The notes under the pieces are model-generated. The model was given only the letters and a program-made list of their open reading frames with translations. It was not told the DNA's origin and made no database searches. Positions 21,091 to 32,350 of a stretch of DNA of 64,000 nt are shown here, piece after piece; within the stretch, counting starts at the first letter, position 1, and each line of letters opens with the position of its first letter. Position numbers and translations under genes: made by a program. The stretch is taken from contig NC_031782.1 of NCBI RefSeq assembly GCF_001522545.3, positions 16,024,713 to 16,088,712 on the forward strand, given 5' to 3'. Origin of the DNA: Parus major. Its lineage: Eukaryota; Chordata; Aves; Passeriformes; Paridae.

Positions 21091-21452
21091 CATCCAGACC
21101 TGGTCACCAGTCCTGGCCTGCACATCACCCTTCAATCAGTGACACCAGCCCTGCTGGAGCTGGAGGAGCCCCAGAGCTCCTGCCCCAGCCTTCGGGGCTC
21201 CAGAGCGGGCTCTGCAAGTCCCTCCCCAGCCCTGCACCCTCCTGCTCCCTGGGGTGACTCCTGTGCCCCAGAAATGCCCACCCTGGCTGCAGCTGCAGAG
21301 GGAACACTGACTGTGAGAGTTCAGCCAGCAATGGTTCACCACTCCCAAAGCTTGGGAGGATTAATTAACCCCCACTCGTTAATTAGCCCTGTCTGGGCAG
21401 CACACAGGCTGCAGTGGGCAGGGGGAAAGGGCACTGCCTCCAGGTGCCCTGG
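21091..21452. other. Unique spacer
   Basis: Unique sequence between the CR1 and the LTR. Includes TTAATTAACCCC and GTTAATTAGCCC near 21360-21385. No gene. Confidence 0.5.
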
Positions 21453-21826
21453 TGTCGCTGTTGGAGCAGACACGACACAAAGCAGATCCATAAGAAACTT
21501 AATCCCAGATTTTATTGTGCCCGTACACAGTGTTTTTATCCCCTTCTGACCCCAAAGTGCACCCCATCTCATCAGCCACCACCACACCACCCCTCAAGTC
21601 CATTGGTGGAAGCTCTGTTCTGAGAAAGTACCCCCAAAAATGCAAAATACAGATAGGTCTTGTTTTCCCGTGGTGTTTTCTGCAGCACAGATATTCTTTG
21701 TTTTCCCCTACCTTTATCTTCTTTTTCTTCTTCTCACAGACACAGGGGAATCCTGCTGGCTTTTCCTTTCTGTTAACCCTTTCATCTGACCCTCAGCCCT
21801 CTGTGGGGCCCTCTCAGACCCTTACA
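21453..21826 (-). mobile_element. Solo LTR with TATA box and poly(A) signal
   Basis: On the minus strand it starts TGTAAGGGTCTGAGAGGG at 21826 and ends near CTCCAACAGCGACA at 21453, giving TG...CA ends. A TATA-like GGATAAAAAC lies at about 21532-21541 and AATAAA at 21511-21516, only about 20 bases later, followed by about 58 bp of U5 (TCTTATGGATCTGC, then TGTCTGCTCC). This short TATA-to-poly(A) spacing is the compact layout known from some avian retroviral LTRs. No clear target-site duplication is visible. No gag, pol or env sequence flanks it, so it is solo. The family is not assigned. Confidence 0.68.
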
Positions 21827-22079
21827 CCCGGCCTTTGCTGTGGAAACGACATTCCCAAAGCAGGGAATAGGAGGGAAAAGAGCCTGGGAACAGCATCCTC
21901 TGATGTCCCCAGGCAGGAGAGAGTCCTGCCTGTGGCATCAGCTGACCCCACCTCAGACCAGGTTTTCCCACCTGAGCCACAGCAGAAGATGGGAGGAGAG
22001 CTCCAGGAAGCATTGCTGATGCCCAGGGAAGATGGGAAGGCCACGGGAAGCGGCTGGGGGAGCGCAGCAGGCTGGGAGC
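21827..22079. other. Unique spacer
   Basis: Unique sequence next to the LTR. No feature identified. Confidence 0.5.
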
Positions 22080-22360
22080 TGTAATCCCACACTCTTGGCT
22101 ATTTAATGCTGCTTATTGCAGCCCTCAATTCTCCCTCTCCCTGCAAGACAAATGTGATCAGCGCTCCGTGAGCCTGCCCAGCCCTCCCCAGCCCCGCTGC
22201 AGCCAGCAGGGAGTTTTGCTGGGGGGCAGGATAAGATTGTGCAGATATAATAACTCCATCCATCACCGGCGAGCGGGGCCGGGCGAGCGGCGCTTTGTAA
22301 ATGGCTCGGGAAGTTTGGCGGCTCAGATGCCACCAATCTCCCTGACAGGCAATACCAGGG
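22080..22360. promoter_or_regulatory. Candidate regulatory block (CNE-like)
   Basis: Unique block with GGCTATTTAATGCTGCTTATTGC, then GATAAGATTGTGCAG (GATA site), ATATAATAACTCC and a CpG-rich half (GGCGAGCGGGGCCGGGCGAG, about 22267-22287). Mixed GATA/homeobox motifs beside a small CpG cluster suggest a regulatory element. Conservation not tested. Confidence 0.35.
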
Positions 22361-22625
22361 TGCCCTGGAGCCCTGGGGCAGCACAGCCAGGGCAGCCAGA
22401 GCTCCGGGCACTGTGCCAGCCGGGACTCTGCTGCCCCATGGGGAGAGGATGGAGGGCAAGGCTGTCCCTGCCTTGAGAATCCCAGGAAAACGCTCAGAGC
22501 AGCGGGAGAACGAGTGTGGAGGGGCTCCTTCCCCAGGAATGGGGATGGCCTGAGGACAGAGCACCCACAGCTCCCACGGGACCCTTCCTCAGCCTCCCAC
22601 AGACTCTGGGAGCTTTGCACTTAAA
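22361..22625. other. Unique spacer
   Basis: Short GC-rich unique DNA before the CR1. No feature. Confidence 0.5.
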
Positions 22626-22917
22626 ATCACAAAATTACAGAAATCTTGGGGTGGGAGAGACCTTAAATATCTCCTCCCACCCCCTTCATGGCAGGGACAC
22701 CTCCCACCATCCCAGGAGGGTCCAAACCCCGTCCAGCCTGGCCTTGGGCACTGCCAGGGATCCAGGGGCAGCCCCAGCTGCTCTGGGCACCCTGTGCCAG
22801 GGCCTGCCCACCCTGCCAGGGAACAATTCCTGCCCAATATCCCATCCAACTCTGCCATTCCCTGGGTCCTGTCCCTCCAGCCCTTGGGAATTGTCTCTCT
22901 CCATGTTTCCTTGTAGT
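22626..22917 (-). mobile_element. CR1 LINE, 3' part
   Basis: Starts with a diverged tail complement (ATCACAAAATTACAGAAATC), then TCATGGCAGGGACACCTCCC, the complement of the invariant core and CATTCCCTGGGTCCTGTCCC to CTCTCCATGTTTCC. The core is almost identical to the other copies although the tail has drifted, with GGAGGGTCC in place of GGCTGCTCC. Confidence 0.88.
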
Positions 22918-24334
22918 CTTCCTTCAGATACCTGAACCCTGTGAATGCATTGCCTGTGGAAGACCTGGATATCCAAGGATTTGGTGCTTTCCCAGTGCAC
23001 TCACAAACACTGCACTGGTCAGTACATCCCTCCTGCTCCCTCCTGACTCGAATCTCTCCCATCAGCCAAACTATCAAAGGAATTATGGATATTTCTGAAA
23101 GAAAAGAGCTCCAGCTGTATCCCACATTCCTCCTCGTTGCCTTCAAGCAGTCCTGCTGCTGACAATGTGGCTTGGAGCTTTATTAACCCAAATTCCCTGT
23201 CCTGATTCCCTCTGCTGATTTCCATGCTGACCCTCCAACCTCCTGTGCATCCCAGCCTGGAAATTCCATGTTTGCAGAGACACCACTGAGGGACAGGGCT
23301 GTTAAACACCCACGGGCTGGGCAGATTCTCCATTCACAACTCAATTTTTTGGCCTACATCCATTTTCAGGGTTTTGGATTCCTTTTCTCAATTTTTAATT
23401 ACCAAGCTGGTACAGAAGGAACATTGAACCCCACTAGTTTTGCTCCTATCTGGGTTTTTCCTTAGAAGCCTGGCATCTGTGGAAGAAAATCCAAGAAAGA
23501 CTTTGTCTTTCCTGACACAAAACAAAAAAAAAAAAAAAGCCTTCCTAGGGCTTAATAGAAATTTGAGTGAGGCTCTTGCTGCCAAGGATGCAAAAAAAAT
23601 TGATTTTGTGCGTTCAAATTCACGCCTTATTTTTTGCAAAATATTTTCTGAGGGTGAAATTTCCCGTGCTTGCTTTCAGCAGAGTTTGCAGGAATGTGTG
23701 GAGCTGCTTCTCCGTAGAGCAGTGATTACCAATGTTCATTTTCAGGATTAAAATAAAAACAACAAACAAACGATTCTTGTCATTCCACAAAAAGAATTAG
23801 GGAGCTGTTGCAGCTTCCTACACACCCACAGAGTGTGAGGATTTCTCCACAAAATCCTTGGCACACCTAGGCTGGGTTAAAGGCAAAATAAATAAATAAG
23901 TGTGTGACACAAATAATTATCAAAATGCCTCGGAGCAGCCCATATTTCAGCAGAGTAATGAAGGCAGGTACTCATTGTGCTCTGTCAAACCAAACAACTC
24001 ACTTTTAGTATTCCTGCAGTGCTTTCTTCCAGGTAAGCACTATATTTACTTCCAGAATGCTAGGGAGGCACTATATTTACTTCTATATTCCCCCTCCTTT
24101 TTATATTTTCAGGGAATGGCATTACAGGTGCATTAAAGATGGGGATGGAGGAGCATTACTTGGAATATTCAAGGTTCTTTTCATGCTGGGAGCACAGGGT
24201 GAAGGTTTTCTTCCCAAGGGAGTCAGGAAAATCCAAAGGTTCTGCTCCCACACCTGAATGTGTGGGAAGAGTCAGAGGAAGAAGAGAGGAGAGGTTTTCA
24301 GCCATGGGAGAAGGAACCAGGTGAGTTCTTACAA
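22918..24334. other. Unique spacer, AT-rich in part
   Basis: Unique DNA with a 15-base A run at about 23524-23538 and an AT-rich stretch near 23740-24110. CTATATTTACTTC occurs twice, in GCACTATATTTACTTCCAGA (24038) and CACTATATTTACTTCTATA (24069), a short direct repeat. No gene or transposon recognised. Confidence 0.5.
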
Positions 24335-24530
24335 ACACAAAGAATCCCAGAGTGGATGAGCTGGGAGGGCCCACAGGGGCTCAGCTGGTGCCACCTCCCT
24401 GCTCCAGCAGGGCCATCCCAGAGCTCAGGGCACAGCAATATCTGGAATATCCCCAGCGAGGGACACTGCACAGCCTCTCTGCACAACCTGCTCGCTGCCC
24501 AGGGCAGAAGTTCTGACCCTCCCTGCACCC
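24335..24530 (-). mobile_element. CR1 LINE, 3' piece of a split copy
   Basis: The complement of a CR1 3' region: AGAATCCCAGAGTGGATGAG, GGTGCCACCTCCCTGCTCC, AGCAGGGCCATCCCAGAGC, GAATATCCCCAGCGAGGG and CTCTCTGCACAACCTGCTC. It belongs to the same insertion as 25124-25372, with a minisatellite between them. The orientation and order of the two parts agree with a single element. Confidence 0.78.
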
Positions 24531-25120
24531 AGGAACACCCAGAGACACCCAGGGACACCCAGGGACACCCAGGGACACCCAGGGACAGACAGGGACACCC
24601 AGGGACACCCAGAGACAGCCAGGGACAGCCAGGGACAGCCAGGAACACCCAGGGACAGAGAGGGACAGCCAGGAACACCCAGGGATACCCAGGGACAGCC
24701 AGGGACAGACGGGGACACCCAGGGACACCCAGGAACAGACAGGGACAGCCAGAGACACCCAGGGACACCCAGGGACACCCAGGGACACCCAGGAAGAGAC
24801 AGGGACACCCAGGGACACTCAAGGACACCCAGAGACAGCCAGGGACACCCAGGAACACCTAGGGACACTCAGGGACACCCAGGGACACCCAGAGACACTC
24901 AGGGACACCCAGGGACACCCAGGAACACCCAGGGACAGACAGGGACACCCAGGAACACCCAGGGACACTCAGGGACACCCAGGGACACCCAGAGGCACCC
25001 AGGGACACCCAGGGACACCCAGGAACACCCAGGGACACTCAGGGACACTCAGGGACACCCAGGGACACCCAGAGACACTCAGGAACACCCAGGGACACCC
25101 AGGGACACCCAGGGACAGCC
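24531..25120 (+). repeat. 10-bp minisatellite, 59 units with no length change
   Basis: Every unit is ten bases and every unit from 24531 to 25120 stays in one register. Nearly all begin AGGGAC or a one-base variant and end ACCC, AGCC, AGAC or ACTC. The commonest unit is AGGGACACCC. Variation is by substitution only; I found no insertion or deletion in 590 bp. A longer pattern of AGACACTC-type and AGAC-type units recurs irregularly. All three frames on each strand stay open and give ten-residue periodic translations, which are artefacts. It lies inside a CR1. Confidence 0.96.
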
Positions 25121-25123
25121 AGG

Positions 25124-25372
25124 GCTGAGGGCCCCTCTCAGCTGGGGCTCCTCTCCAGGCTGAGCAGCCCCAGCTCCCTCAGCCTCTCCTGGGCACGGAG
25201 ATGCTCCAGGCCCTTCCTGAGCTCCAGGAGCTCCTGTCCCTGCTGTGCTGAGCATCCAGAGCTGGACACAGCACTCCAGAGGTGTCCCCAGGGCTGGGCA
25301 CAGGGACAGGAGCTTTCCCTGACCTGCTGGGAATGCTCTGTCTGAGGCACCCCATGATCCCACTGGCCTCCT
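25124..25372 (-). mobile_element. CR1 LINE, ORF2-end piece of a split copy
   Basis: The complement of the CR1 ORF2 3' region: GGGGCTCCTCTCCAGGCTGA, GCAGCCCCAGCTCCCTCAGC, GATGCTCCAGGCCCTTCC, CAGAGCTGGACACAGCACTCC, GACCTGCTGGGAATGCTC and CACTGGCCTCCTTGGCCAGA. The frame is broken. It pairs with 24335-24530. Confidence 0.85.
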
Positions 25373-28083
25373 TGGCCAGAATTTTTTATTTCTGCCCTTT
25401 TCCTTTCCTAGAATGGGAGGGGACCACTCATCCTATGCTCCTTCTGAGTAAAACCTTCCATGCCAGGAAGTGCTGGATGTCCTTCTCAATCCCAGATGGA
25501 TTGGGAGTGTAAATGTGCTGGACAAAGGTTCAGGGAAGACATGAGACAGCAGGTGCCCAGCAGAAGGGGAGCAATATAAGGACACAGCACGTGCAGATGT
25601 GGCTGGTTTGGACTGGGCAGACTGGGAGGAAGAGCTCCAGAGCAGGGCAGGAGCTGAGCTCTGGGAAATCCATATGGGAATGGCCACAGGACTGTGCAGA
25701 GACAGCACATAACAGGAGCCCAAACCCCCCTTCCTGTGAGCATCCCTGGAAACCAGCAATGCACAGCAGGACACGGGGTCACAGAGCAAAATTCAAGGAC
25801 TTTTGGCAGAGAAACTTCATTTTAGGAAAATTGTTATTGCTGCATGGAGTGTCCTGTGTGTATTTATTGTTTGGGAAATTCCCTTTCCCAGGGGCTGTGG
25901 TCTGTTCCTGCTGGGATCAGCATTCTCATCCCTGTCCTGGAGCAGCCCATGGACATGGGGACAAAAGAGTCTGAGGGTGTTGTGATCCCCAGGAGCAGCC
26001 TGGGCTTGACCCCATTCATCCTTTGCAATTCTTTTTCCTCTCTTCTCTTCCAGTGCAGCTTCACTGGAGGTGTGGATGAGGAGACAGAGCAGGTAAACGC
26101 CTCACATTGAGATCCAGGCCTCCAGTGGCATCCTCAGCAGCAGGAATAAGCCCTTTTCCTGAAAAACCCAGCCAGGACAACAAGCCATCAGCTGGCAAAC
26201 AGCCTCTGATGGAAAGGATGCAAATGTGAGAGGCTGCAGCGACGTTCTGTGCCAATGACCTAATGAAGCACAAGAAGCGTTCCTGAGCATGGCTGTGGAA
26301 CAGACATTTACATAATGTTTGTCTGCAGCTCGGGGTGGCTCTGCAGGAAGGACAGGCTGTCCTCCTGGAGGTGGCACTGAAAAATGTGCTTCCCTCCCAG
26401 GCTGAGGGACAGGAGTTGTACTCCTCGTTCCGAGGGAAATCGGCAGCCTGGGGAGACATGGGGCAGGTCAGCCTTGGGCCAGCAGGGATGGGGCAGGAAG
26501 CACCAGCACCTCCCAGGGCACATTCCAGCCTGGAATGAGTGGGATTGCTGGGCCAGGGACAAGTGGGAGCAGTCAGGGGGCACAGGGTGGCAATCAGGAG
26601 CCACCAGCCCGGGGAGGTAAATGGGGACAGGTAGCTCGGGTGCCTTGGAGAATGTAATGGGTATTTCCAAACTATCCCAGTGTAGGGGAGGAAAGGTGTT
26701 TTCCAGAGCAGGGAAACAGGCAGGAGGTGTCAGGGAATTGTTGGAGCACCTGCAAAGCTTGCACAGGTCACCAAGGATGGCAAACCTCGACACAATGGTG
26801 GTTTTGTAGGAAATGATCTTTTGATCCGGTTTTACTTAATAAAACTGGAGAGAAGCAGGCAGAATGTCTCAGTTTGAATGAGGAGGGCAACAGAGAGAGT
26901 TAATTACTTATTGCAACCCGAGGCTCAAAAACCAGCCAGAAATCAGGGCTTGAAATGCTGCTCTCACCAGCAAAGTGTGGGAAAAGCCACGGGAATGCCA
27001 CCAGCCCCATCCTTGGGAAAGGGGCACGTCCAGCCCTGAGCTCCACGGAGCTGGAGCCGTGCCCAGTCCCCACTCCCATCCCTGGACCTGCAGGGGGGCT
27101 CAGACTGACAAAACTTCAGCTTCTCCATGGATCGGAGCAGCAGAAATCCAGGAGCTGAGAGCAGACACCAAAATGGCCTCTGATTTTAATTTTTCAAAGA
27201 GTTCTATACTTAGAAGTCTCTTGTTGGCCCTCAAAGTGGACCTGTTACTCTCTGCTCTTCAGATGATTTATTAATTACAGGCAGAGTTACGGCAGAGCTG
27301 CAGCTCCCCCAGTCCTGGTGATTTGTGTGAGACTGGGAAAAAAAAACTTTGCCCTTTGCAGAAATAAACCCCACACGCCCAGGAAAAAAAAAACAAACAA
27401 AAAGGGAATGTCATCCTTAAAAACTACACCCAAACACACATAAATATCTATTCATATATATACATATAAATATATATATTTAAATATAGCTTTTGGTGAT
27501 GTGTCTCATGCTTCAGGATTGAAGCTATTTTTATGCTTTTCATAAATGACCATGGAAGAGCATTTCAAATGAAGCTCAAAGAATAACATCCTTTTGTTCC
27601 CAGGAACAGATACAGCCAGGATGGACTTGGCTGAGAAATAAAATCAGACTTTGAAAGGAGGAGACAGAGCAAAGTTACCTGAATAGCTGCAGACTCAGAA
27701 CTTCTCATCTCCCTGTCACTGCATGAGAGATTTCTCGAGTTTGGAGAAAGCTCTAGGTTCCCATCTTAGAGGGACACAAAGAACAATATAAAGTTTCCTT
27801 CAAATTCCCAAAAGAGGCATTTGATGCTCTTTTGGAAGTGGTTAGATGCTGTGAAGGCCTCTGGAGATGTGTTAATTATGGACAACCCAATTCTGGCCTC
27901 ATGGATGCTCAGCCCTGGAAGATATTTCAGTTACAGCAAGGCAGACACTTCAGAACTCCAATCAATAGGTGGATCCTTTATTAAACTTAAAGAGCCAGGA
28001 TTGGAGGGAAAAGATTATATTGGTTTGTCCTGGATAAATCAAACAGCAGAGCACAACTTTATTTCTGCAGGAGAGAAAGCTCA
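25373..28083. other. Unique spacer with AT-rich tract
   Basis: About 2.7 kb without a recognised gene. A (TA)-rich simple repeat lies at 27440-27489. CNE-like texture occurs near 26060-26330 (GGATGCAAATGTGAG, TTTACATAATGTTTG) and 27170-27280. A 99-codon frame at 27821-28120 runs into the CR1 tail and is not supported as a gene. TTTATTAAACTTAAAGAGCC near 27976 may mark a decayed LTR poly(A) region on the minus strand, but the termini are not visible. Confidence 0.5.
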
Positions 28084-28528
28084 GAGAATCTCAGATAGCT
28101 TTGGGTTGGAAGAAACCTGAAACCTCATCTCATCCCAGCCCTGCCATGGCCAGAGATCTCCCACCATCCCAGGCTGCTCCAAACCCCATCCAGCCTGGCC
28201 TTGGGCACTGCCAGGGATCCAGGGGCAGCCCCAGCTGCTCTGGGCACCCTGTGCCAGGGCCTGCCCACCCTGCCAGGGAACAATTCCTGCCCAATATCCC
28301 ATCCAACTCTGCCATTCCCTGGGTCCTGTCCCTCCAGCCCTTGGGAATTGTCTCTCTCCATGTTTCCTGCAGCTCCTGCAGGCCCTGCAAGGCCACACTG
28401 AGCTCACCCCAAAGCTTCTCCTCTGCAGGTGAACATTGCCAGCTGTGGCAGCCTTTCCTCCCAGCAGAGCTGCTCCATCCCTCTGCTCATCCTGGAGCCT
28501 CCTCTGGCCTGGCTCCAGCAGCTCCAGC
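28084..28528 (-). mobile_element. CR1 LINE, about 445 bp
   Basis: The tail complement GAGAATCTCAGATAGCTTTG is followed by GCCATGGCCAGAGATCTCCC, the core complement, CTGCAGGCCCTGCAAGGCC, TTCTCCTCTGCAGGTGAAC and GAGCCTCCTCTGGCCTGGC. It covers the same part of CR1 as 5655-6178, in the opposite orientation, and shares long near-identical stretches with it. Confidence 0.9.
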
Positions 28529-29503
28529 CCCCTGCAGTGGGATGAACACAGGGATTGTGGTCAGGACAAACATTTAGGATGCTCTTGGTGGGAACATGAG
28601 CATCAAACAGGCTGAAGAATGGAAAAAGTCGGGATATGGAATTTTTTGGGGTGGTTGTCCAGCATTATTAACCCCCAGTGGGGTTGGTACCCCCTGACAG
28701 CCCTTCCCTGCTCCATGTGGGGCTCCTGCAGCCTCAGGGCTCCTCTGCACATCCCCAGGATCAGGACCTGCTGCTCCAGCATCATCTGAAGAAAGCACTC
28801 CAGATAATGCATCTTTATTTGTTTTGGAGGAATTAGATTTAAATTCCCCCAGAAATTCAATGAAACTCCTCTGTAATAGACAGCACAAAGCCCACGAGCC
28901 CACGCTCCGCGTGCCTTCGGAGCAGAACATCAGCTCTGCAGCACTCAGGTAATTCCAAACTGAGAGGAAGTTTTTGGGAGATGGACGCTTGGATTAGAGC
29001 CAGGTATTGAACCAACAAGGACACAGCCTGACCTGTGGCTCCTAAATAAGGCTTTAGAAAACTCAGGATTTAGAAAATCCTCACTGAGAAAGCTGCGGAA
29101 TCCAAAAGGTTTCAATGAGAGATCTGAAGTTAGGATGTGAAATTCCTTCTCAAGAACATCAGCAGGGAGAGGACCAAATAGAAGCTGTCACTGTTATTTT
29201 TCTTGTTGTCATTATATGGTTACAAGTGAAAGCAGAATGGGGCTTTTGCATCAGAGGATATAATACAGTCTGTAGGTGTTGGGGAAGAAAGGGAAAGGAA
29301 GCAGCACGAGGGGAGGAGGGGAAGACGAGGGGAAAGTTACATAAAACTGCAAAGATGAAGCCATTTTGGGCAAGAAAGTTCTCAGGAAATGGAAAAGCCA
29401 CAAAGGTGGGAAGGTCTGAGCTGCTGTGCCTGGGGATATCCACGTGGGGCTGTCCTGGTGTGGGAATCCTCACAGAGCCCCAGGCATCGTGTCCAGTGCA
29501 GAC
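28529..29503. other. Unique spacer
   Basis: Unique DNA. Segment 28980-29280 is AT-rich with no clear motif cluster. No exon or transposon recognised. Confidence 0.5.
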
Positions 29504-29690
29504 TGAATTTCTGACTTCCCCCAGGGCATGAGGAAGAGGCTGAATTTCTGTTTCCTTCAGGGGATGATGAAGAGAATGAATTTCTGACTTCCTACAGGGA
29601 ATGAGGAACAGGGTGAATTTCTGATTTCCTACAGAGAATAAGGAAGAGAATGAATTTCTGATTTCCTACAGAGGATGATGAAGAGGATGA
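29504..29690 (+). repeat. 37-bp tandem array, 5 copies
   Basis: Copies begin TGAATTTCTG at 29504, 29541, 29577, 29614 and 29651, with steps of 37, 36, 37 and 37. Each unit contains a pyrimidine run followed by CAG (for example TTTCCTACAG), which resembles a 3' splice site, then a purine-rich GAGGAAGAGAATGAA segment resembling an exonic splicing enhancer. Whether these act in splicing is unknown. No variable spacers, so not a CRISPR. Confidence 0.88.
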
Positions 29691-30250
29691 GATCCCCCTC
29701 AGCTGACTCCAGGAGCTCCCCAGCCAGTGGAGCCACTGGATCCAGCACAGCATTTCCAATGCAGCCCCAAAGCCAAAGGGAAAGGGGAGGGCTCCCTTCC
29801 CTCCAGGGGAAGATTTTTTACCAGTTCCATCCCTACTGCCAGCTGGAACATGGGACAAATCCTGCTGCCTCTGTGGTGTCCTTCAGCAGGAATTCCTGCT
29901 CTGGGGACACCGGGCAAAGGGACAAGTGTCCCTCTCAGGCAGGACAGGGTTGGGGGTGCTCACCCAGGGCTCGGTGTTAAGGCAGAAACAGAGATAAAAA
30001 TCCGAGCAGAACCACAAAAGTGCAGAGTGTGGCTGAGCCGTGGGGCAGAAGGGAAAAGCACCACACAAGAAATTGATTCCATTAAAAAGTAATCTCAAAT
30101 TTAATAAAAGTTATGATTTGATTATAGCTGTAGAACCGCAGGGCAGGGGAGGGAGCGTGGGGAGAGCTGGGGGGAGGCATCGGGGAGGGGAGAGCAGCTC
30201 TCAGGGCTGGCTCAGCCTCCTGGAGGGCTCTCCCAGCCTTCCTGGGCACG

Positions 30251-30309
30251 CTGGCTACTGCCTGGCTACCTCCTGGCTACCTCCTGGCTACCTCCTGGCT
30301 ACCTCCTGG
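30251..30309 (+). repeat. 11-bp tandem repeat, about 5 copies
   Basis: CTGGCTACCTC is repeated head to tail from 30251, the first unit being CTGGCTACTGC. Pyrimidine-rich. Confidence 0.85.
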
Positions 30310-31399
30310 CCTGCCCTCTCCAACCCCCACCACTCCCTGCACTCGTCTGGCCCCGCTTTGGACTCAGGCTCAGGGGGGCCCAGCAGCAGGAGAGGATGAA
30401 GCTCCTCCAAATAACAGCAGTGTTTATGAAATCAATGCCTCAGCGTGCCTGCACGGATGCAGGGAAGTTCTTCATCATGCCAGCAAACGCTGCTGCTTTT
30501 CCCAAGGCTGCTGGCACGGGCAAAGCCACTGCTGTGCCCCAGGCTGGCTTCTCCAGCAGGGCACAGCAGCCCCACGTCCCCCTCAGGGTGAGTCTCACCT
30601 CCCCTCTCAGCAGGCTCAGAGGATTGGGTGAGGATGGATCCCAGTGGGATCTGCCCACCCCAGGAGCAGCAGATGTTGAACTGAACCCCAGGGCTGTTGG
30701 TGGAGCCCAAATATTGGAGGAGCTGCCAAGGCTGAGATCTTCAGTGGCCAGAGCTGAACCCTCTGCTGCCTCTGACAGCTCTCCTTGCTTGCTCCAGGAG
30801 CATCCCCTTCCTCCAGCCCCAGAGGGGACACAACTCCTGGTCACAGTGGCTGCAGCCTCCCTGGGGGCACAGCTGGGAGGGTGACACCAGCCAAAGGCTG
30901 ATGGGGATGTGGGGAGGAGTAGGTCCCAGCCTGGTGCTGATCCAAACCCCACATTCTCCTGGGGAATGCAAGTGGTTCCCCCCATTTTTGCTGGGAGAGG
31001 GATGGGAATGGCCTGGGAGGGACAAGGGGAGCAGGGTGTGGGGACAGTTTTGCCTCTTCATGACAACATCTGTGCTGAGCCCAAGTGGTGGTGAAGGAGA
31101 AACCAAACCCAGCTCTGCTGCACAAAATAGAGAAATAAACACAGACTTTTTGCCTTACTGGAGTAATGCAAACTCTCTACATTTTAAAAAAAGGAATGAA
31201 CTGGTCTGTGAGTTGCCATCACACTGGAACCACTGGTTGTCCCCTCTCCAGTTCCTCCATTCTCATGGATACATTTGGCAGCTGGAGAGCTGCTGGTGCC
31301 TGGACTGTAAATGCACATGAAGGATCTCTGTGTTTATTCAGTGTTGTTCTAGGTAAAGGTATTCCTTTAAATGCAGGTGACAGGCAGTGGTTGTGAGTG

Positions 31400-32020
31400 C
31401 AGACCCCTCTGGAAAGGAGGGAAGAGAAATTAATTAATCCAGCCCCAGTTATCTGGGCTTTACCTTTTAAGATGAGCTATTACATTATTTGAAAGTCTAG
31501 TTAGGGAAGTAAAGAACAAAAGAAGAAAACAGCCAAGTGTTAGGACTCAAAGAAATCTGATAATAGGAATTAAAAGGGATCTAATGCTGGTGTAAAGCCT
31601 GCTGTTAAATGGGAATGATAAAATTGATGGGAGTGTTGCTGAAAAGTTAAATACGTTCCAAAAATATTTCTGCTTAGTAATTAAAAGAAGCCAAAAGGAC
31701 GGAATATTGCAAGTTTAAGGAGCTAAGGAGTTATTTTTCATTCTAAACTGTAACTGTGGTAGTTATTAAATTGTATTATTGAGGCAAATGCATTTAAATT
31801 AGAGATGCTGTGCACTGGGCTTTGGAGAAACTCCTGGGGAACTTGGGGCTTAATGACACATCCTGTGATCATGTGGAATACTGGGAAAGCTTCAGTGAGA
31901 GGGGAACACTGGGCTGAAACAAAGCCCAGAACCACATTGCTGAAGTGATTTTGCTCCACACTGCTCCTCCATAAAATAGCAGGACAGCTGCTAAAAAGAT
32001 AGAGCTGATAATTAATTGAG
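31400..32020. promoter_or_regulatory. Candidate regulatory block (CNE-like)
   Basis: AT-rich, unique and low in CpG, with GAAATTAATTAATCC, TGAGCTATTACATTATTTG, ATTGATGGGAGTG, a palindromic AAATGCATTT (31786-31795), TAGTTATTAAATTG and GATAATTAATTGAG near 32006. Homeodomain and POU/octamer-like cores are dense across 600 bp. No transposon signature. Confidence 0.38.
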
Positions 32021-32178
32021 AACATTATTAGAGCAGTTTATTATGGCCACTCAGCAGGATTTTCAGAGTGTTTCTGGTGAATTATTGAGGATCAGTCAGG
32101 ATAACTCTGGGAGGGACTTTCCTGGGTGCCTCCCTGGATCACACATGGAACTGGAGGATGAAACAGGAATTAAACCCA

Positions 32179-32350
32179 GGGGTTCAGAGGAACATCCTGG
32201 AGGTTCACAAGCCACAGATAATCCTCCGAGGTGCTTTAAAGCTCTTAATTTCACATCTAAAATATCAAGGACTTCAAAAACAAGGAGAGGGAGATTGTGA
32301 ATGCGCCACTGCTGTGGGCTCCTGCAACAGGAGGATTTTGGCCCAATAAA
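32179..32350 (+). repeat. Duplicated segment, copy 1
   Basis: Shares GTTCACAAGCCACAGATAAT-type sequence, CTTTAAAGCTCTTAATT, TATCAA and CACTGCTGTGGGCTC in the same order with the segment at 32700-32882. The copies are about 520 bp apart in direct orientation and differ by many substitutions and small indels, so the duplication is old. It could be two insertions of one unnamed repeat. Confidence 0.75.

Larger units (their letters stand above)
29691..32178. other. Unique spacer including small 11-bp repeat and AT-rich block
   Basis: Unique sequence holding a short 11-bp array and a candidate regulatory block, both listed separately. The 30060-30130 region (TTTAATAAAAGTTATGATTTG) is AT-rich. No gene is supported. 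Confidence 0.5.

Noticed and set aside
24260..24868. Periodic proteins of 145-200 residues around 24.3-24.9 kb
   Set aside because: Translations of the 10-bp minisatellite in every frame; no start context or domain.
27821..28120. 99-codon frame with a protein-like appearance
   Set aside because: It terminates inside a CR1 tail, has no recognised domain and no splice or promoter context.
29504..29690. CRISPR-like array (also considered for 10047-10215 and 47479-47713)
   Set aside because: Whole units repeat without distinct spacers, and the host is a vertebrate; these are minisatellites.
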